A DNA stretch of 64,000 nt, from assembly GCA_029834535.1 (NCBI GenBank), contig JAQMWT010000557.1, positions 1 to 64,000 on the forward strand. The letters are read 5' to 3'. Each line of letters starts with the position of its first letter. The stretch's first letter is position 1. This document shows positions 43,346-54,560 of this stretch, piece after piece. The notes under the pieces are model-generated. The model had not been told where the DNA came from and did not search any database. It saw only the letters and a program-made list of their open reading frames with translations. The translations under genes were made by a program, and so were the position numbers. Origin of the DNA: Chrysophaeum taylorii (taxonomy: Eukaryota; Sar; Pelagophyceae; Pelagomonadales; Pelagomonadaceae).

Positions 43346-43708
43346 GTGGCGACCTACAACAACGTGGAGGATGAGATCGAGGGTGGTACTAATGACGACG
43401 GTGAGGACGAGGAGGACGGCAACGCCCGCGTGCCTAGGAACCAGTACGGCGACAACGCGCCAAGAAAGGAGGGCAGCTTTAAGCAAGGCCAGAAGAGCGG
43501 CGTCTGGGGCGTGGTCGAGCGCCTCAAGGGCGACCACCCAGAGTGCCTGACGCCCCACGCCAACAAGTCCAAGAAGACGCACGCGTGCTCGTACGAGGAC
43601 GACGCCGGCATGTGCTACGTTCGGGGATATGGAATCTTCGTCGATGAGTTGTGGTCGATCAAAGGGGAGCACGGTTGCTTCCATGTTGTTCATTTCGAAC
43701 CAAGTTGA
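43346..43708 (+). CDS. Short acidic ORF, unknown
   Basis: 120 aa. It begins MATYNNVEDEIEGGTNDDGE (acidic), then KSGVWGVVERLKGDHPECLT and KKTHACSYEDD with several Cys and His. The layout faintly recalls a BED-type zinc finger, but the ligand spacing is not convincing. It may be a fragment of a DNA transposon or a host gene, or not a gene at all. Confidence 0.25.
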   Translation: MATYNNVEDEIEGGTNDDGEDEEDGNARVPRNQYGDNAPRKEGSFKQGQKSGVWGVVERLKGDHPECLTPHANKSKKTHACSYEDDAGMCYVRGYGIFVDELWSIKGEHGCFHVVHFEPS

Positions 43709-43709
43709 T

Positions 43710-44500
43710 TATGAAGGTATGGAACGTGCTAACGTGCACGTCCCAGTTCGAATTGCTCCCTATGGCCAAAAAAAAAAATGCACGTGTACACGACATCATG
43801 GACTACGTATATACGACTGGTGATCCACTGTACCCACACATGGGAACAAGCCCGAGACCCGAATACATCTGGCGCATCAGAAAAAATCTCTCTCTCCAAC
43901 GGGCGTCGTGGCGTCGTGCGCCCATCGTGTTGCAAAAAACTCAAAATCTTCGGCCTTCGGCCAACCCTAGAAGCGTGCGTTCGGCGACGAGCATCCTTCG
44001 CAGGTCCCGTCCGTCCCATCGTACCAGCACCTTGGTCGTACTCGCCCTGGGTGTCCCCGAGCAAGAAAAGAAACGCGGCGAGGTGGAAATCGGTTGACAC
44101 GGCTGTTTTTATTGTGAGCGACGAAACCCTCATTCGTCACGTTTTGGCGCGCAGCGTCGCCCCCAGAGGCCTGTTTTTAGAGCTTCACGCAAACTAAGTC
44201 ATCGGCACATACCACCGCGGGCCTGGACGGCGGCGCGCTCTATAGGGACTTGTACTTTGGTTGCTGCCCACGATGCCACCGAAGTTTCGTCTCAGCGTTG
44301 TTGCTGCAGCCCATATGGAACACCCACCAACCGACGCGCCTGGTCCGATAGCCTTTTGAAAGAGACTCTCGAGCGACGACGCGGGGTTGCTGGCGTCGCC
44401 GAACTCTCGTACAATCGATCCTCGGCATCAACCGCAAACACGGCAGGCCCGAGATCCTCCAACATCAGGAACGCGCTCACATACAAAGCTTCCGACGCTC
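43710..44500. other. Unassigned DNA
   Basis: Nothing recognised on either strand; mixed composition with an A-run at about 43770. Confidence 0.4.
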
Positions 44501-46270
44501 GACGCCTTTTTCAACAACGTGAAAAAAATCACCGGCGTCATCGCCTTCTTTGAGAGAGTCCGAGAGGTCGACGAGCACATGCACGTCGACAAGGTTGCTG
44601 CTGTCGGGCTCGCAGCGCCTCGCCAGTGCAGAGTGACCCAAGGACGACGCCACCAAGGTACGCGAGGCGCAGCAAAAGAAGGACGAGATCGCGCTCGCGC
44701 TGGAAGAGCTGAAGCAACACACCTACGACTTCGCAAGCTCACCACCATAGAACAACTGTACACGTACCTCTCCCGGATCGACTTCAAAGGCCGCAGCAAG
44801 CTCGCGTTGAAGGCCCAACGTTTTGACACGCGGTGCGACCGCCTCGAGCTCGGCCCGACACCGGCCGAGGAGTCCAAGGCTCCTCCGACACACGCGTCCG
44901 AAAAAATCGTCCACCAAGATGAACCGAAGGAGTTGCTGCCGCCCGCCACAAGGTGTCGTCGCCGCGCCCAAGACTTGGGTCTCTTTCTGAGGCGAGTTTT
45001 TTAATTTTAAGCCAACAATTTGCACGAAAGTGGCCTTTATCTGGAGGAGGCGGCCAAGCAGACGATCGAAACGGGGCGGGCGATATTCGAGGAAAGGGAG
45101 GGCCACGAGAAGCCCCACCAGCGAGAGACGCGTGTCTTGAGGGTGGCGACTAAGAGCTGGCGTTACGGGACGAGCCCGCAGCGCGCGGGCACGCACCAAG
45201 CATCGACTTCGGAGTCATTATCGCGGAAGAAACCGGCAATCGCGCTCTCGGCCAGGCTCTCTTCGTCTTCGGCGGGGGCGGACTCGGCAGGCTCATCTTT
45301 GGAGGCAGCAACGCTTTCGGCCGCGGGGTTGGTCTCGAGCTGGGGCAGAAGCAGGGGCTAGTCGACGTGGGAACGGGTTTCTTCGACGAGTGCATTCTCC
45401 TTGTTGTTCTTGGCCATGGTACCCTTGCCGGTGCGGCCATAGATGAAGGACTTGAACGGCCAGGACGGAGCTTCGACGGCGTCCCGACGGTGGCGGAGGA
45501 GGCCCGCTCGGCGGCACGGATCTCGAAGCGGCGCTTCTCCCAGGCGTCGGCCCGCTTCTTCTCGTTCGCCATGGCCGCGGCCTTGGTCTACTACTGGATA
45601 GCCGCGGCCTCTTCGAGCAAACAAATACCGTACTCGACGTCGGGGATGCACGCTCCAAATTCGTTTCTGGACCTGCGACGGTGCTGAGACTGTGAGCGAG
45701 GGCCTCTGGACCACATCGGAGCCGTCGCCGTCAGCAGCCGCCCTCTCCGCCGCCTTGATTTCTTTCACCATCTTTCGGGTGGTGGCCTTACCCGGGGTGG
45801 TGTTGTAGGAGCCGCGGACCTTGAGCTCGAACGTCCCGCCCCCTACGAGAGCTCCAGCGAGACGATGCGACGGCGCGTCCGTCGCCACACGTCGCTGCTA
45901 CGCCTTGTCGTTCGGTGCCGCCGAGGCATCCACGCCGGCCGCCGGCTGGTCTGCCGTCGCAACCGACGCGTTGTCAGCGTTCAAGTCAATGGTCACGAGG
46001 TCGGGTCGAGCCGCGCGCACGAGCACCCGGTTTACTCGCATTAGAGTCATTCTTCGCTTTAGCGGCGGCGATGGCTGCTCGGCCGCACTTGTTTGTCGCC
46101 CTCCCGCGTAACGCCCACAGATTTGACGCTCTTGAGATGCGCCGTACATCATCCATCGACTTCCTTCCACTCGCCGCTACTTGTGACGCTTCCTCAACGA
46201 TCCGAGCGAACCGTAGACTCGCGTTTTCAGGCCAGGACAATTCACATCCTTGACTATGACGGCCGCGCAC
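44500..46270. pseudogene. Decayed coding DNA between the MBL paralogs
   Basis: Plus strand, about 44510-45050: coiled-coil-like pieces in changing frames, such as KVREAQQKKDEIALALEELK, LTTIEQLYTYLSRIDFKGRS and LYLEEAAKQTIETGRAIFEE. Minus strand, about 46250-45360: FARIVEEASQVAASGRKSMD, VTIDLNADNASVATADQPAA, KATTRKMVKEIKAAERAAAD and ANEKKRADAWEKRRFEIRAA. Amino-acid usage is protein-like, but frames shift every 100-200 bp, so these look like one or two decayed host genes. Family not recognised. Confidence 0.4.
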
Positions 46271-46610
46271 GTGGAGGGAACGCAGAGGTCGCGTGCAGGC
46301 ACGTCGCCACCCTCAACCGCTGCTCGATAGAGCTCCTAATAATAACACGACGTCCGTAGGAGTCTCCCTTCGTCCTTTTACTGGCAAAGCAGGTCGAGCG
46401 CAGACTGGCTCAAAAAAAAATTTCGACTGGCTCAATTTTTATAAACTAGCGTTCGATGACAATTTCTTAATTATTCAACCTGACAATTCTGCCACAAGCT
46501 TGAACGGTTGCCTCCGAATCGGGGAACACGCTGGGAAGCTGGCGACATCCCAGAGTTTTTGACGTGACTCGCGCCACGGATATTGTGGCAACAAATTCCA
46601 AAACAACAAC

Positions 46611-47732
46611 ATGCGCCTTGTGATCGCGATCGCCAGTGTCGTCGCTGCCACCAAGCGCCGCAAATGCAAGGACGTAGGCTCACCCTTGACTGACCTCGTG
46701 CCGGCGCTCCCGTTCCAGTTCTGGGCTCCGAACGGGTCGACCTTGGTAACCAAAAGCCTCGGCAGCGGCAGCTACGCGATCGTGACGGCGCAGTACCAGA
46801 CGATGATTGATGAGGAGACGCCGGTCACTAGCCTCGATAACGGCTACCCAGTCACGACGACCTCCGGCGGCATCATAGTGACCGACAAGGGCGTCGTCGT
46901 GATCGAGTCCTTCATCAACCGCTTCCTCGCGTGCCAGGTGCTCGACCTGATCGATGATCTTGTCCCGAAAAAGCGGAAAATCAAGTATCTCGTCATCACC
47001 AACTACCACGCAGACCACGCCTTCGGCACCGACGTCTTCGACAGGCGCGGTATCACTTACGTGCTCCACCAAAATACTTACGACCACCTCAAAGGAAGCG
47101 GCTTGCAGACCGAAATCGCACTTTTCGAAGATTCCCTTGGCTTCGGACGAAATGCCGGCATCCGCGCGGCGGCCCAGGCGGCCGTCTACGACCCGGCCAT
47201 CACAATCTCGAGCGAATCGGGCTCCTTCACCCTCGACGGCCGCACGATCGAGACGCTGTACTTTGGCTACTTACAGTCGGTCGGCGACCAGCTCATCTGG
47301 GACCCGACGAGTCGCAGTCTTTGGAGCGGCAACACGATTCTCGGTCCCTACAAGGTTCCTGTTAACCTCGATGGCGGCGCGGATCTCGCCATCGACTCTT
47401 ACGGCCGCTTCCGGGACTGGCTCGTCGCGACTGGCCCGCCCATGAATATTGTCCCGGGCCACGGCTTTCCGATCGACTATGAAACCGCCCTTGCGACCAT
47501 CGACATCAGTATCGACTACTTGATCGCCCTCGTTGCCGCTGCCGAGGAAGCCGTCGCCAGCAACCTCACCATCCCCCAGTTGTGCGCGACCTATCCCCTC
47601 ACAGCCCTCATCGACACCACGAACCCCCCCAACAACCTTTTGGGCGTTCACGACATTAACCTTATCAACGCCTACCTTGAAGCCTCAGGCCAGGACGCTT
47701 CGGCCTCCGCCAATTTCTGCCCACCTTCGTAG
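46611..47732 (+). CDS. Metallo-beta-lactamase-fold hydrolase, paralog 2
   Basis: 373 aa, same orientation as paralog 1. It keeps all the landmarks: GGIIVTDKGVVVIESF, TNYHADHAFGT (N-x-H-x-D-H), SLWSGNTILGP and VVPGHG's counterpart IVPGHG. Paralog 1 has Cys in the WCGN position where this copy has Ser. The N-terminus is MRLVIAIASVVAATKRRKC. Similarity starts upstream near 46455 and stops shortly after the stop codon, so a segment of about 1.3 kb was duplicated; the copies are now about 3.6 kb apart. Both frames are intact despite divergence, suggesting both are still selected. Substrate unknown. Confidence 0.82.
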   Translation: MRLVIAIASVVAATKRRKCKDVGSPLTDLVPALPFQFWAPNGSTLVTKSLGSGSYAIVTAQYQTMIDEETPVTSLDNGYPVTTTSGGIIVTDKGVVVIESFINRFLACQVLDLIDDLVPKKRKIKYLVITNYHADHAFGTDVFDRRGITYVLHQNTYDHLKGSGLQTEIALFEDSLGFGRNAGIRAAAQAAVYDPAITISSESGSFTLDGRTIETLYFGYLQSVGDQLIWDPTSRSLWSGNTILGPYKVPVNLDGGADLAIDSYGRFRDWLVATGPPMNIVPGHGFPIDYETALATIDISIDYLIALVAAAEEAVASNLTIPQLCATYPLTALIDTTNPPNNLLGVHDINLINAYLEASGQDASASANFCPPS

Positions 47733-47759
47733 CTCAGAACCTCTAGGCGCGCCAGCCAT

Positions 47760-48300
47760 CCAAAAAGTAGTGCTCGAGTTAAAAAACCGCGCCGGTTTTG
47801 GGCCGATTAAACTTTGCCGAAGCTTAATAACGGTGTATTGGCAGCCAAGCCCACGACTTGCACATGCTGCGACGCGGGAGGCGGCCGAGGCAGCCGTCCT
47901 CTGCGGCTGGAACGGTTCCGGCGCGTGGCGGGTCGGCCTCAAGGAGCTCCTTTTCACGTTCATCAAACCGCGCCTCCTGAATAAGTGCACAGAAGAACTC
48001 GACTATTTCCTCCTCCAATGCATCAGCGAGTATGCACGAGAAGACACCACCAACGACACTCCTCCTGGTGCTGACGACGACGATGAGCTTGTAATCATTC
48101 ATCCCCCCCCAGCCGCTGCCCCATTGAAGACCACACAAGCAGAATCTCTCACGACCTGCGAAGTGAAACGAGTTCAGGGGGGTAAGATTACGTGGCCTGC
48201 ACTTGTGGCGGTCCAAAACCAAAACCGGAAAACGGCGGACAGTTTAAAACCGGTTTGTTTCAAAAACCTTAGAACACGTGCTTAAAATCAGGATTAAACT
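47760..48300 (+). other. Open sequence after paralog 2, unknown
   Basis: An open plus-strand frame up to 48285 includes CTEELDYFLLQCISEYARED, an acidic DDDDELVII and a Lys/Gln-rich end. It begins inside paralog 2 in another frame, so its upstream part is a shadow. The downstream 170 codons could be a fragment of a real gene. No family recognised. Confidence 0.25.
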
Positions 48301-48389
48301 TTCGTCGGTATTAAACAACGAGTTGAGAGGCGCAGACTTTATTTTTTATTCCAGTACCCATACATCTTATGCTTTTTTATGACATCGTG

Positions 48390-48417
48390 TTTTTTTTTTT
48401 GGGGGGGGGGGGGGGGG
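48390..48417. repeat. T11-G17 homopolymer pair
   Basis: Eleven T followed by seventeen G. The G run could form a quadruplex and is a likely assembly-error site. Confidence 0.9.
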
Positions 48418-48570
48418 AATTTTTATGAGATCTCTGCTACGCCTTTCTGGCACATCCTCACACGCGCCACAACGCACCGTAAGACGACGGTGGGGGGAGA
48501 GTGCGAACGTGAGGGCCGCCGCTTCGCGTCGAGTGTGCTTATGGCGCTGGCATCGCGAGCGTTCGCGCGA

Positions 48571-49365
48571 CTAAGTTCACCTAGTCCCAATCTCTAACTT
48601 CAGTAAGTTCACCTGGTCCCAGTAAGTTCACCTAGAGTGCGCGTGTAGACGCCGGGAGGGGGCTTATCGGTATTGCGCAGCACGTGTGGGGTAGGGCGGA
48701 GTCGTCGACCTAGAAGAGGATATCCTCGGTGTTGCCGACTCGACAGAGAGCCACGTAGAGCTGGACGTGGCAGAAGACGGGCTTGGGCAAGAGGGCGCCG
48801 ACCTCGCGGGGTGTCTGCCCCTGGCTCTTGTTGATCGTTTGGCGTCAGCGGAGCTTAAGGGATACTGGGTGGAGGAGCCTCGGTGACACGACACGATCGA
48901 TGATGTATCGGGTGCCGTTGCAGTGGCCGTGCGACGGGTCGAGGTTGCGAAGACTTTAAGCTCGAGATCAAAGTCAGCATGCCGTTGGTGGTCAGGGAGA
49001 TGAAAACACGATTGTAAAGAGCGAGGCGTCGTCTTCCGACCCAACCTAGTCGGCCGAAAAGAACAAAGTCAGCATGCCGTTGGTGGTCAGGGAGATGAAA
49101 ACTCGATTGTAAAGAGCGAGGCGTCGTCTTCCGACCCAACCTAGTCGGCCGAAAAGAACTCCGACGCCTCGTCTCCGGGAAAAAAAGGCCGCCGTCATGC
49201 GCGCGTCGTCAGCATCGACAACATCGTTTCGACGGGGCGTGGGAATGGCGCGCTGAAAGAGCCGACGCGGGTCGTGGAAATAGTCCGCGAGGTCGCCGTA
49301 GACGGCTTTTGTGGAGGATCAATGTTTGGCTCGCGCGCCTATCTGAGCCTTACCCTGATTCGGGG
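48571..49365 (-). pseudogene. Helitron copy 2: helicase remnant with minisatellite tail
   Basis: Inverted relative to copy 1 (8527-9310). On the minus strand: a flank unit at about 49362-49335, YGDL-like and RAILTP-like helicase pieces, ELK with LRNLDPSHGHCNGTRYII (about 48970-48890), TINKSQGQTPREVG (about 48840), VQLYVAL and RVGNTEDILF (about 48760-48715), then aggtgaacttactg units (48635-48571). It carries a 95-bp tandem duplication. The frame is interrupted several times. It is better preserved around LRNLDPSHG than copy 1. Confidence 0.8.
48970..49159. repeat. Two tandem 95-bp units inside Helitron copy 2
   Basis: aaagtcagcatgccgttggt starts at 48970 and again at 49065. The units are nearly identical (acacg versus actcg). 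Copy 1 has a single unit, so this duplication is specific to copy 2 and recent. Confidence 0.9.
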
Positions 49366-49461
49366 GAGAGTCGACCGACCTCCCTCACAAGGACGAAACC
49401 AGAATTCCGGAAACAAGCCCGAAGCTACTTATCAACCAATTGAGTTTACTTCTTAACCCCA

Positions 49462-50603
49462 ATGGTTCTCCTTACGATGATGATGATGATGATGATGATG
49501 CCGTTTCTCGCAGGAGGCGAGTCGGGCGAAAAGATGTGCTTGTGGGCCGCCGGGTTGAGTGTGTCGAGGTGCCGGCTTGGCGTTGTGTGCGGCATGGAGA
49601 ATCCGACGATTGTTCTGAACAGCACGACCTACCAACCGCACAACACGACGATGGTGAACGACACGTTGTGCACGCTCGGCAGTGACACAAGCCGCCCCAT
49701 GCTCGTCGTGGCCGCGTCGTCCCTCGACTACTTGTTTCGGCTCTGGCCGTACTTTTGCCAGAAAGTCAAGTGGGTGCGCGCGCGTGTTTCGACGCCTCGA
49801 GGCGAGCGCAGGCGAGGGACTACGGCTGGACTATGGGCCTCTGGCTCGGATCGCTGCCCGAACGGCTTGCGATGACCGTCGGTGACGAGTGCCGGGGGTC
49901 GGAGGAGATGTCGGAAAAACGGCTCGCGGAGCTGAGCCGGCGGCTCAAGTCGTCTTTGTACACCGGTCGAGGCGTCAACAGCAACCACTATAACAAAATT
50001 CTCGCGGTGCGCGCCGCGCTCGAGACGCACGCCGAGGTGACGTACGTCGACCTCGACACCATCGTCCTTGGCGAACCGCGCGCGCGCGAAGACGTCTTTT
50101 TTCCGGCGGGGAGGCTTTTTTGGCACCCAAAAAGTTCAGCCTTTTTCATTCGCAGATCGCCGCTCGCCAGCGAGCTTCTATGCGCGTGGGTGCACTGGAG
50201 ATGCGGCTTCAAGGACCAGTACGCCCTCTGGCACGCTCTGTTGCGCGTCGCCAGCCACCACGGTTGCGTCGAATACAACAACGAGGTATTCAACTTTACG
50301 TACAAAAAACTTCTCGGCGTCGAATCGCACCCGGAACGAAAAACCGCGCGTACCCTCCTGAAGATGGCACCGCAATTGTTTGAGTGGCCGACGTGCCCAG
50401 AGTTCAGGTACCGCGAGAACTGGCACGACCGCGTTATCCACAAGACGATTGCGAAGGGCCACGTTGCCAATTTCACCTACGGCGACAACCACACCATCAC
50501 GGTCCAGGACATGTTCCAAGACTTCGACGGCGGCGACGGGGAACACCTCCAGGCCTTGGGCCCACACAGCCTCGCCGACCTACTGGAGGCCATCAAGGAT
50601 TAA
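49462..50603 (+). CDS. Secretory-pathway glycosyltransferase (GT-A type, DxD motif)
   Basis: About 370-380 aa. It opens MVLLT followed by eight Met from an ATG microsatellite and PFLAGG, which would work as a signal peptide or anchor. N-glycosylation sites NST, NTT and NDT follow, then LVVAASSLDYLFRLWPYF. The sugar-nucleotide/metal site is VTYVDLDTIVLG (about 50040-50075), with HPKSSAFFIRRSPLASELLC, FKDQYALWHALL and NWHDRVIHK downstream, as in GT34-like or other nucleotide-diphospho-sugar transferases. The frame changes at about 49774-49811. Either a GC dinucleotide in gtgcgcgcgcgtg is extra (real or sequencing slip), or 49774-49811 is a 38-nt GT...AG intron; both restore the same downstream frame. 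Acceptor and exact family unknown. Confidence 0.7.
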
Positions 50604-51226
50604 ATTTTCTTTCGGGGAAGCGAGTCTGTCCTTCTTTCTTCCTTACAGAAGGCTGCTGCTGCGTAGAGTAGAATAGAATAGAAGAGAATCCACGCCGCCG
50701 CCGAAGTTCCGCGCCGGAATTTCGTCGACGCGCGCGCAAGAGGATGAGATCTCGGCCAGCAGGGCAGTTATTGACTTTCGCATGATCTGCAAAGACCTCG
50801 GAGCGCGACGACCTCTGGGCATCCTCGACCTCTCGAGACCTCCTCCTCATGCGCTACTCTTCGGCCTCCCTGGGTGCTTTAAGTCGTGTCCCTCATCAAC
50901 ACGCAACCTCCAGCCGCGGCTTTGTCTGCGCTTCGGACGGCAGGACTCCGTACTGGTTATCTTCTTCTTCGAGGCGGATTGCGTCCTCATGCCGACGGCT
51001 GCATCAAACCGGTCGCCTCGCGCGCTCGTTGTCAATACCCTACGCGGCCTGGGCGCTGCCGTTTTTTTGGGTAGCTCCTCCGCTTCGATCTTAGTGGTTT
51101 CGCACCGCCCCGACTCATTGCTCGCAAGCTCTTTGGGCACTCCATCGTCGTTGGTTGTGGCTGGTCCTCTTGTTGGTGGTGGTCGCTCTGTCGACTCGAG
51201 GAGTCTCGACAAGCTTTCAAGTCCGA
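50604..51226. other. Unassigned DNA
   Basis: Open frames on both strands without convincing motifs. A minus-strand stretch vaguely resembles a myosin P-loop but lacks the Lys. No gene is supported. Confidence 0.45.
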
Positions 51227-51500
51227 GGTTTTATAAGGTCGACTGCTATAATGGGAGGGGTGTAAACTCAAAGGGCGGAGCGTGCGCTGATCAAAGCAGC
51301 TTAGATTTGCGGGGGTGAGAGCGTCGAGCGGAAAGGAGAGTAGGGCGAGTGGAAGGCAGGACGTTGACGCAAGCCGATTATACTGCTAATGAGGGGGGGG
51401 GGGGTGCGTGTGGTCTGAGGTTTTTAAAGGTCGACTGCTGAAGGGGTGATCTCACTGAGGTCTTTAAAAGTCGACGACTGCTAAGAGGGGGGGGGGGGGG
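51227..51500 (-). repeat. Cluster of three LINE A tails
   Basis: Tail modules with aaggtcgactgct or a close variant followed by a G run begin at about 51227, 51420 and 51460. Between the first two lies dispersed repeat copy 2 (51263-51350). Nested or serial insertions of tail-only copies at one site are likely. Confidence 0.7.
51263..51350. repeat. Dispersed repeat, copy 2
   Basis: Matches 9319-9420 (gatcaaagcagcttagattt, then gcgggggtgagagcg). Confidence 0.7.
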
Positions 51501-51512
51501 CTTAAAGGTTTT

Positions 51513-51689
51513 TAGAGAACAGTAAAATCACCGTGTTCCTAAGCTAGCGTCGTGCAGCGGTAGGGCTGCCCTTTTACGTCCTGTCTCTAGCGACACAAGG
51601 ACAGCACGGTGTTGTTAAACACAGCGATTTCTGGTTTCTTAGTGTGTGGTGTGAATAAAAACCCTAGATAGGACACTTTTTTGTCTACG
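51513..51689 (-). repeat. LTR of Copia copy C
   Basis: About 177 bp starting tagagaacagtaa and continuing inside with cctcgcagattgaactcg, like 27451-27670. It is more diverged than the two family B LTRs are from each other. Confidence 0.65.
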
Positions 51690-54560
51690 CCCTCGCAGAT
51701 TGAACTCGGGAAGAGCGAAATCTGGACTAAACTAAGCAGAAAAACTTTGTCGTCAACAACAAGGATGTGGAGTGCATTCTGGATAGATCCTAGGGCAAAA
51801 GGAAGCTTTAGAGATTGGCTTGGTGAGATGGAGGTGAGGAGGAGGTAGAATGAACGCCATATACTTTTTTGAACTTGTGGAAAAGAATGCGGGGAAGGAG
51901 CTTGGAGAAGTGATCTGCGACCTGGTGCTGAGTAGGACACCAGAGTGGACGGATCACGGAATTGGCTTGATAGTCACGAATGCGAAATTCACGAAGGTTG
52001 ATGTGATGTGAAGGGGCGCTTACTTGATTTGCGACATGATGTGCGCTAGCGTTGTCAGTAAGAAGCGGAATAGCGTGAGCTTGATCACGTGCAAATAAAT
52101 AAGGATGGGAGGAGAATACTTTGTAAAAGCAGTTACATTCATCAGCAGCTGCGCTAGCCGCGATGAGTTCGGCTTCCATGGTGCTCTTGCCAGTGAGAGT
52201 CAGTCGTTTACTAGACGAAAATACGAGGATGCCGAAAACGAATATACAAGCACCAGAGTGGGAACAAAGTTTAGGATCAGAATTGTCAGCAAAACTGGCA
52301 TCAGTGAAACAAATAATAGGAGAGCGAAGATGATGCAATTCAGGGTAGTTGCTGATCAAGTGCTGAATAAATGGCGTAATTGAAGGGTTACCGATGAATA
52401 ATCTAAAGAGTCGTTCGGGGTATCTTTCAAGTAGCGAAGTAAAAAAACATACAAATGCAGAAGATGAGTCTGCTCAGGGTTGTGCATGCCTTAACAGCAT
52501 TTGTTGCACAGAGTAGTGATATCAGGGCGACTTGTGACAGACAAATAAATACTAGTGCCACAGTAATGGGGAAAGTGTTGTCGAAGAATTTCTAATGTAG
52601 GAGCGAGATCAGCGAGAAGCTTAGCCGAAGGTTTGTTAGCAAGCATCTCAGAGTGAGGTACATCTGAACTGCGAATGTTGAGTTTGTGTTCAGCAAGCAT
52701 CTTGTTGATCTTAGCAGCCACGTTCATGGTGAGGTATCCAGCTGATACATTGTAGTGAACATATACGACACCAAGAAAAGAGCGAATGTTGTCGTGCCAA
52801 GTACCTTTAATATCATATTGCTTCTCAAGGTGAATACGAAGAGATGAGATTTTGTGGGTGTTTGTACCGGTGATCAAAAGATCGTCGAGTGAGACAGAGA
52901 GGAGAGTCCATTTGTTGATAGACCGATTCCAATCGATGTATAGACACGTATCGACTTGCGAGCGTTCAAACTCGTGTTGTCGAAGAAACGAGTCAAGCTT
53001 GATGTTCCACAACAAAGCTGACAGTTTGAGGCCGTAGATAACAAGGCCGCACTTAAGAAATCAGCCGTCGATTCGTCGATTTCGGAAGATCTGCTCGTAG
53101 CAGCTACCACTGAGAATATCGGCATTGATAAGCGACGCTCACCGCCCCTTTCGTCGGTCACTTCTGTGCCCACATTCCATAAGCCCTGCACCAGACAGCA
53201 TGCTGAAAGAGTTTTACTCGTGACTCCCTGGAACCGCATACACCACCAATAGTCCGATATACTCAAGCAACTATCGCATCTAACACGACCACTCCCCAAG
53301 CAGGAGATGAGTGTTACCTCCAGGACTGCGCCGACTGCAAGCGCTGCAAATCCCACGTTGGTTTCCGCCACCATAATCCTGCCTGGATTCAGGGCGAACT
53401 GGCATACGCTCTAGGACAGCACCTGCACTGCAACATCTCATATCCGAGTGTCAGCAAATGCTATGGTGGATTTCGCTACATCAAGCGCATTACATATGCG
53501 TGATATCCAGCTACAGATGGACCTACTTCCTTCGGAAACGTGACGCACGGGACGTCCTAGCCGACGGAATTCTTTCTCTATGTGGTGAACGCTATCAAAA
53601 TAGAGTTCGATGTCGACGATGATATCATCTGACGCCTTCTCACTCACCCTTTCGCTCTGACGTACTCCATCCTCTTAAGGTGCAACTTGGCCTACAGTTC
53701 CAAGTACTCGGCCGTCACATACACCATCGGAATCTTGCTGAGAATCTAAATAAAGGAGAACACCCAAGGCACTGTAATCAACAGTCTCTTGACCCTTAAG
53801 CACATTCGCATTGCAGGGAAGCCGCTTCGAGTCGAATATTATCCCCCGTTCGCACTCGTGCACAAAATTTGAACAGACAACCTACGCTCTCACGGCTTAC
53901 TGGCACGCACCCGCTCGTCGTGCACCATACCTCGCCGAGTTATGTCATCAGAGGCTCCACTCCTGAAGCTTCTCTCATTTGGCGAACCAGCAACCTTCGT
54001 CTATCCGCAAAGCCATAAGAAGGAACCATCTAACGCGCCCGCTTCGTTCTTCCATTGCAACCATTACCTTCCCAGCATCCGCGTTGCGGATCAATTTATG
54101 CGTGATGTCCATAGTTCTATCCTATCGGTACATCAGGGGAAGTGTGGCAAAATTGTCACGTCGATGGATTTTCGTATTGACGCGGACTTACCTGTCAATC
54201 GCAACCAGGATATTGAGCACAGTAGAGCGTAATTCCGACCTGGAACTCCCAATAAATTATTACGAGTCGCCCCCCGTCTTCAGAAATCAACCCATACGGG
54301 AACTTTAACAAGGAGACAACACCACACGCTTCACCGAATGAGGACGCAACCATACTCGCTTCTGATCATAACTCCTCAACCGATGATGAAAGATACTCAA
54401 ACAACAAGTCACCGGATGATCACTCTGATGAGGACGCGACTCGGACGACGATAAGTCTACCAAACAGAACTTCTCGTTTCTTAGCAGACCCCCCTCCGTC
54501 AGATGGTAGCATCCTAATGGCTAAGCGCAATGACCACCTGTAAGTTGTTCTAGACGACCC
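51513..54560 (-). mobile_element. Copia family B-like element, copy C, partial, parts on both strands
   Basis: An LTR (51513-51689, related to family B LTRs) is followed on the minus strand by RNase H (about 52360-51830: CFTDASFADNSD, STMEAELIAASAAADE, QVADHFSKLLPRILFHKF) and reverse transcriptase (about 53038-52490: YGLKLSALLWNIK, LLSVSLDDLLITG). From about 53040 the plus strand carries the pre-integrase, integrase and linker parts (for example HHNPAWIQGELAYALGQHLH and ALLKLLSFGEPATF-like sequence) homologous to 30240-31720 of family B. Only one LTR is found. Broken, with many interruptions. As in family B, coding parts face opposite ways. Confidence 0.75.

Noticed and set aside
43346-43708. 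BED zinc finger of a hAT transposase
   Set aside because: Cys and His spacing does not fit and no transposase follows.
51070-51134. Myosin P-loop-like stretch on the minus strand (SNESGRCETTKI)
   Set aside because: The GxxxxGK core is not preserved and nothing myosin-like surrounds it.
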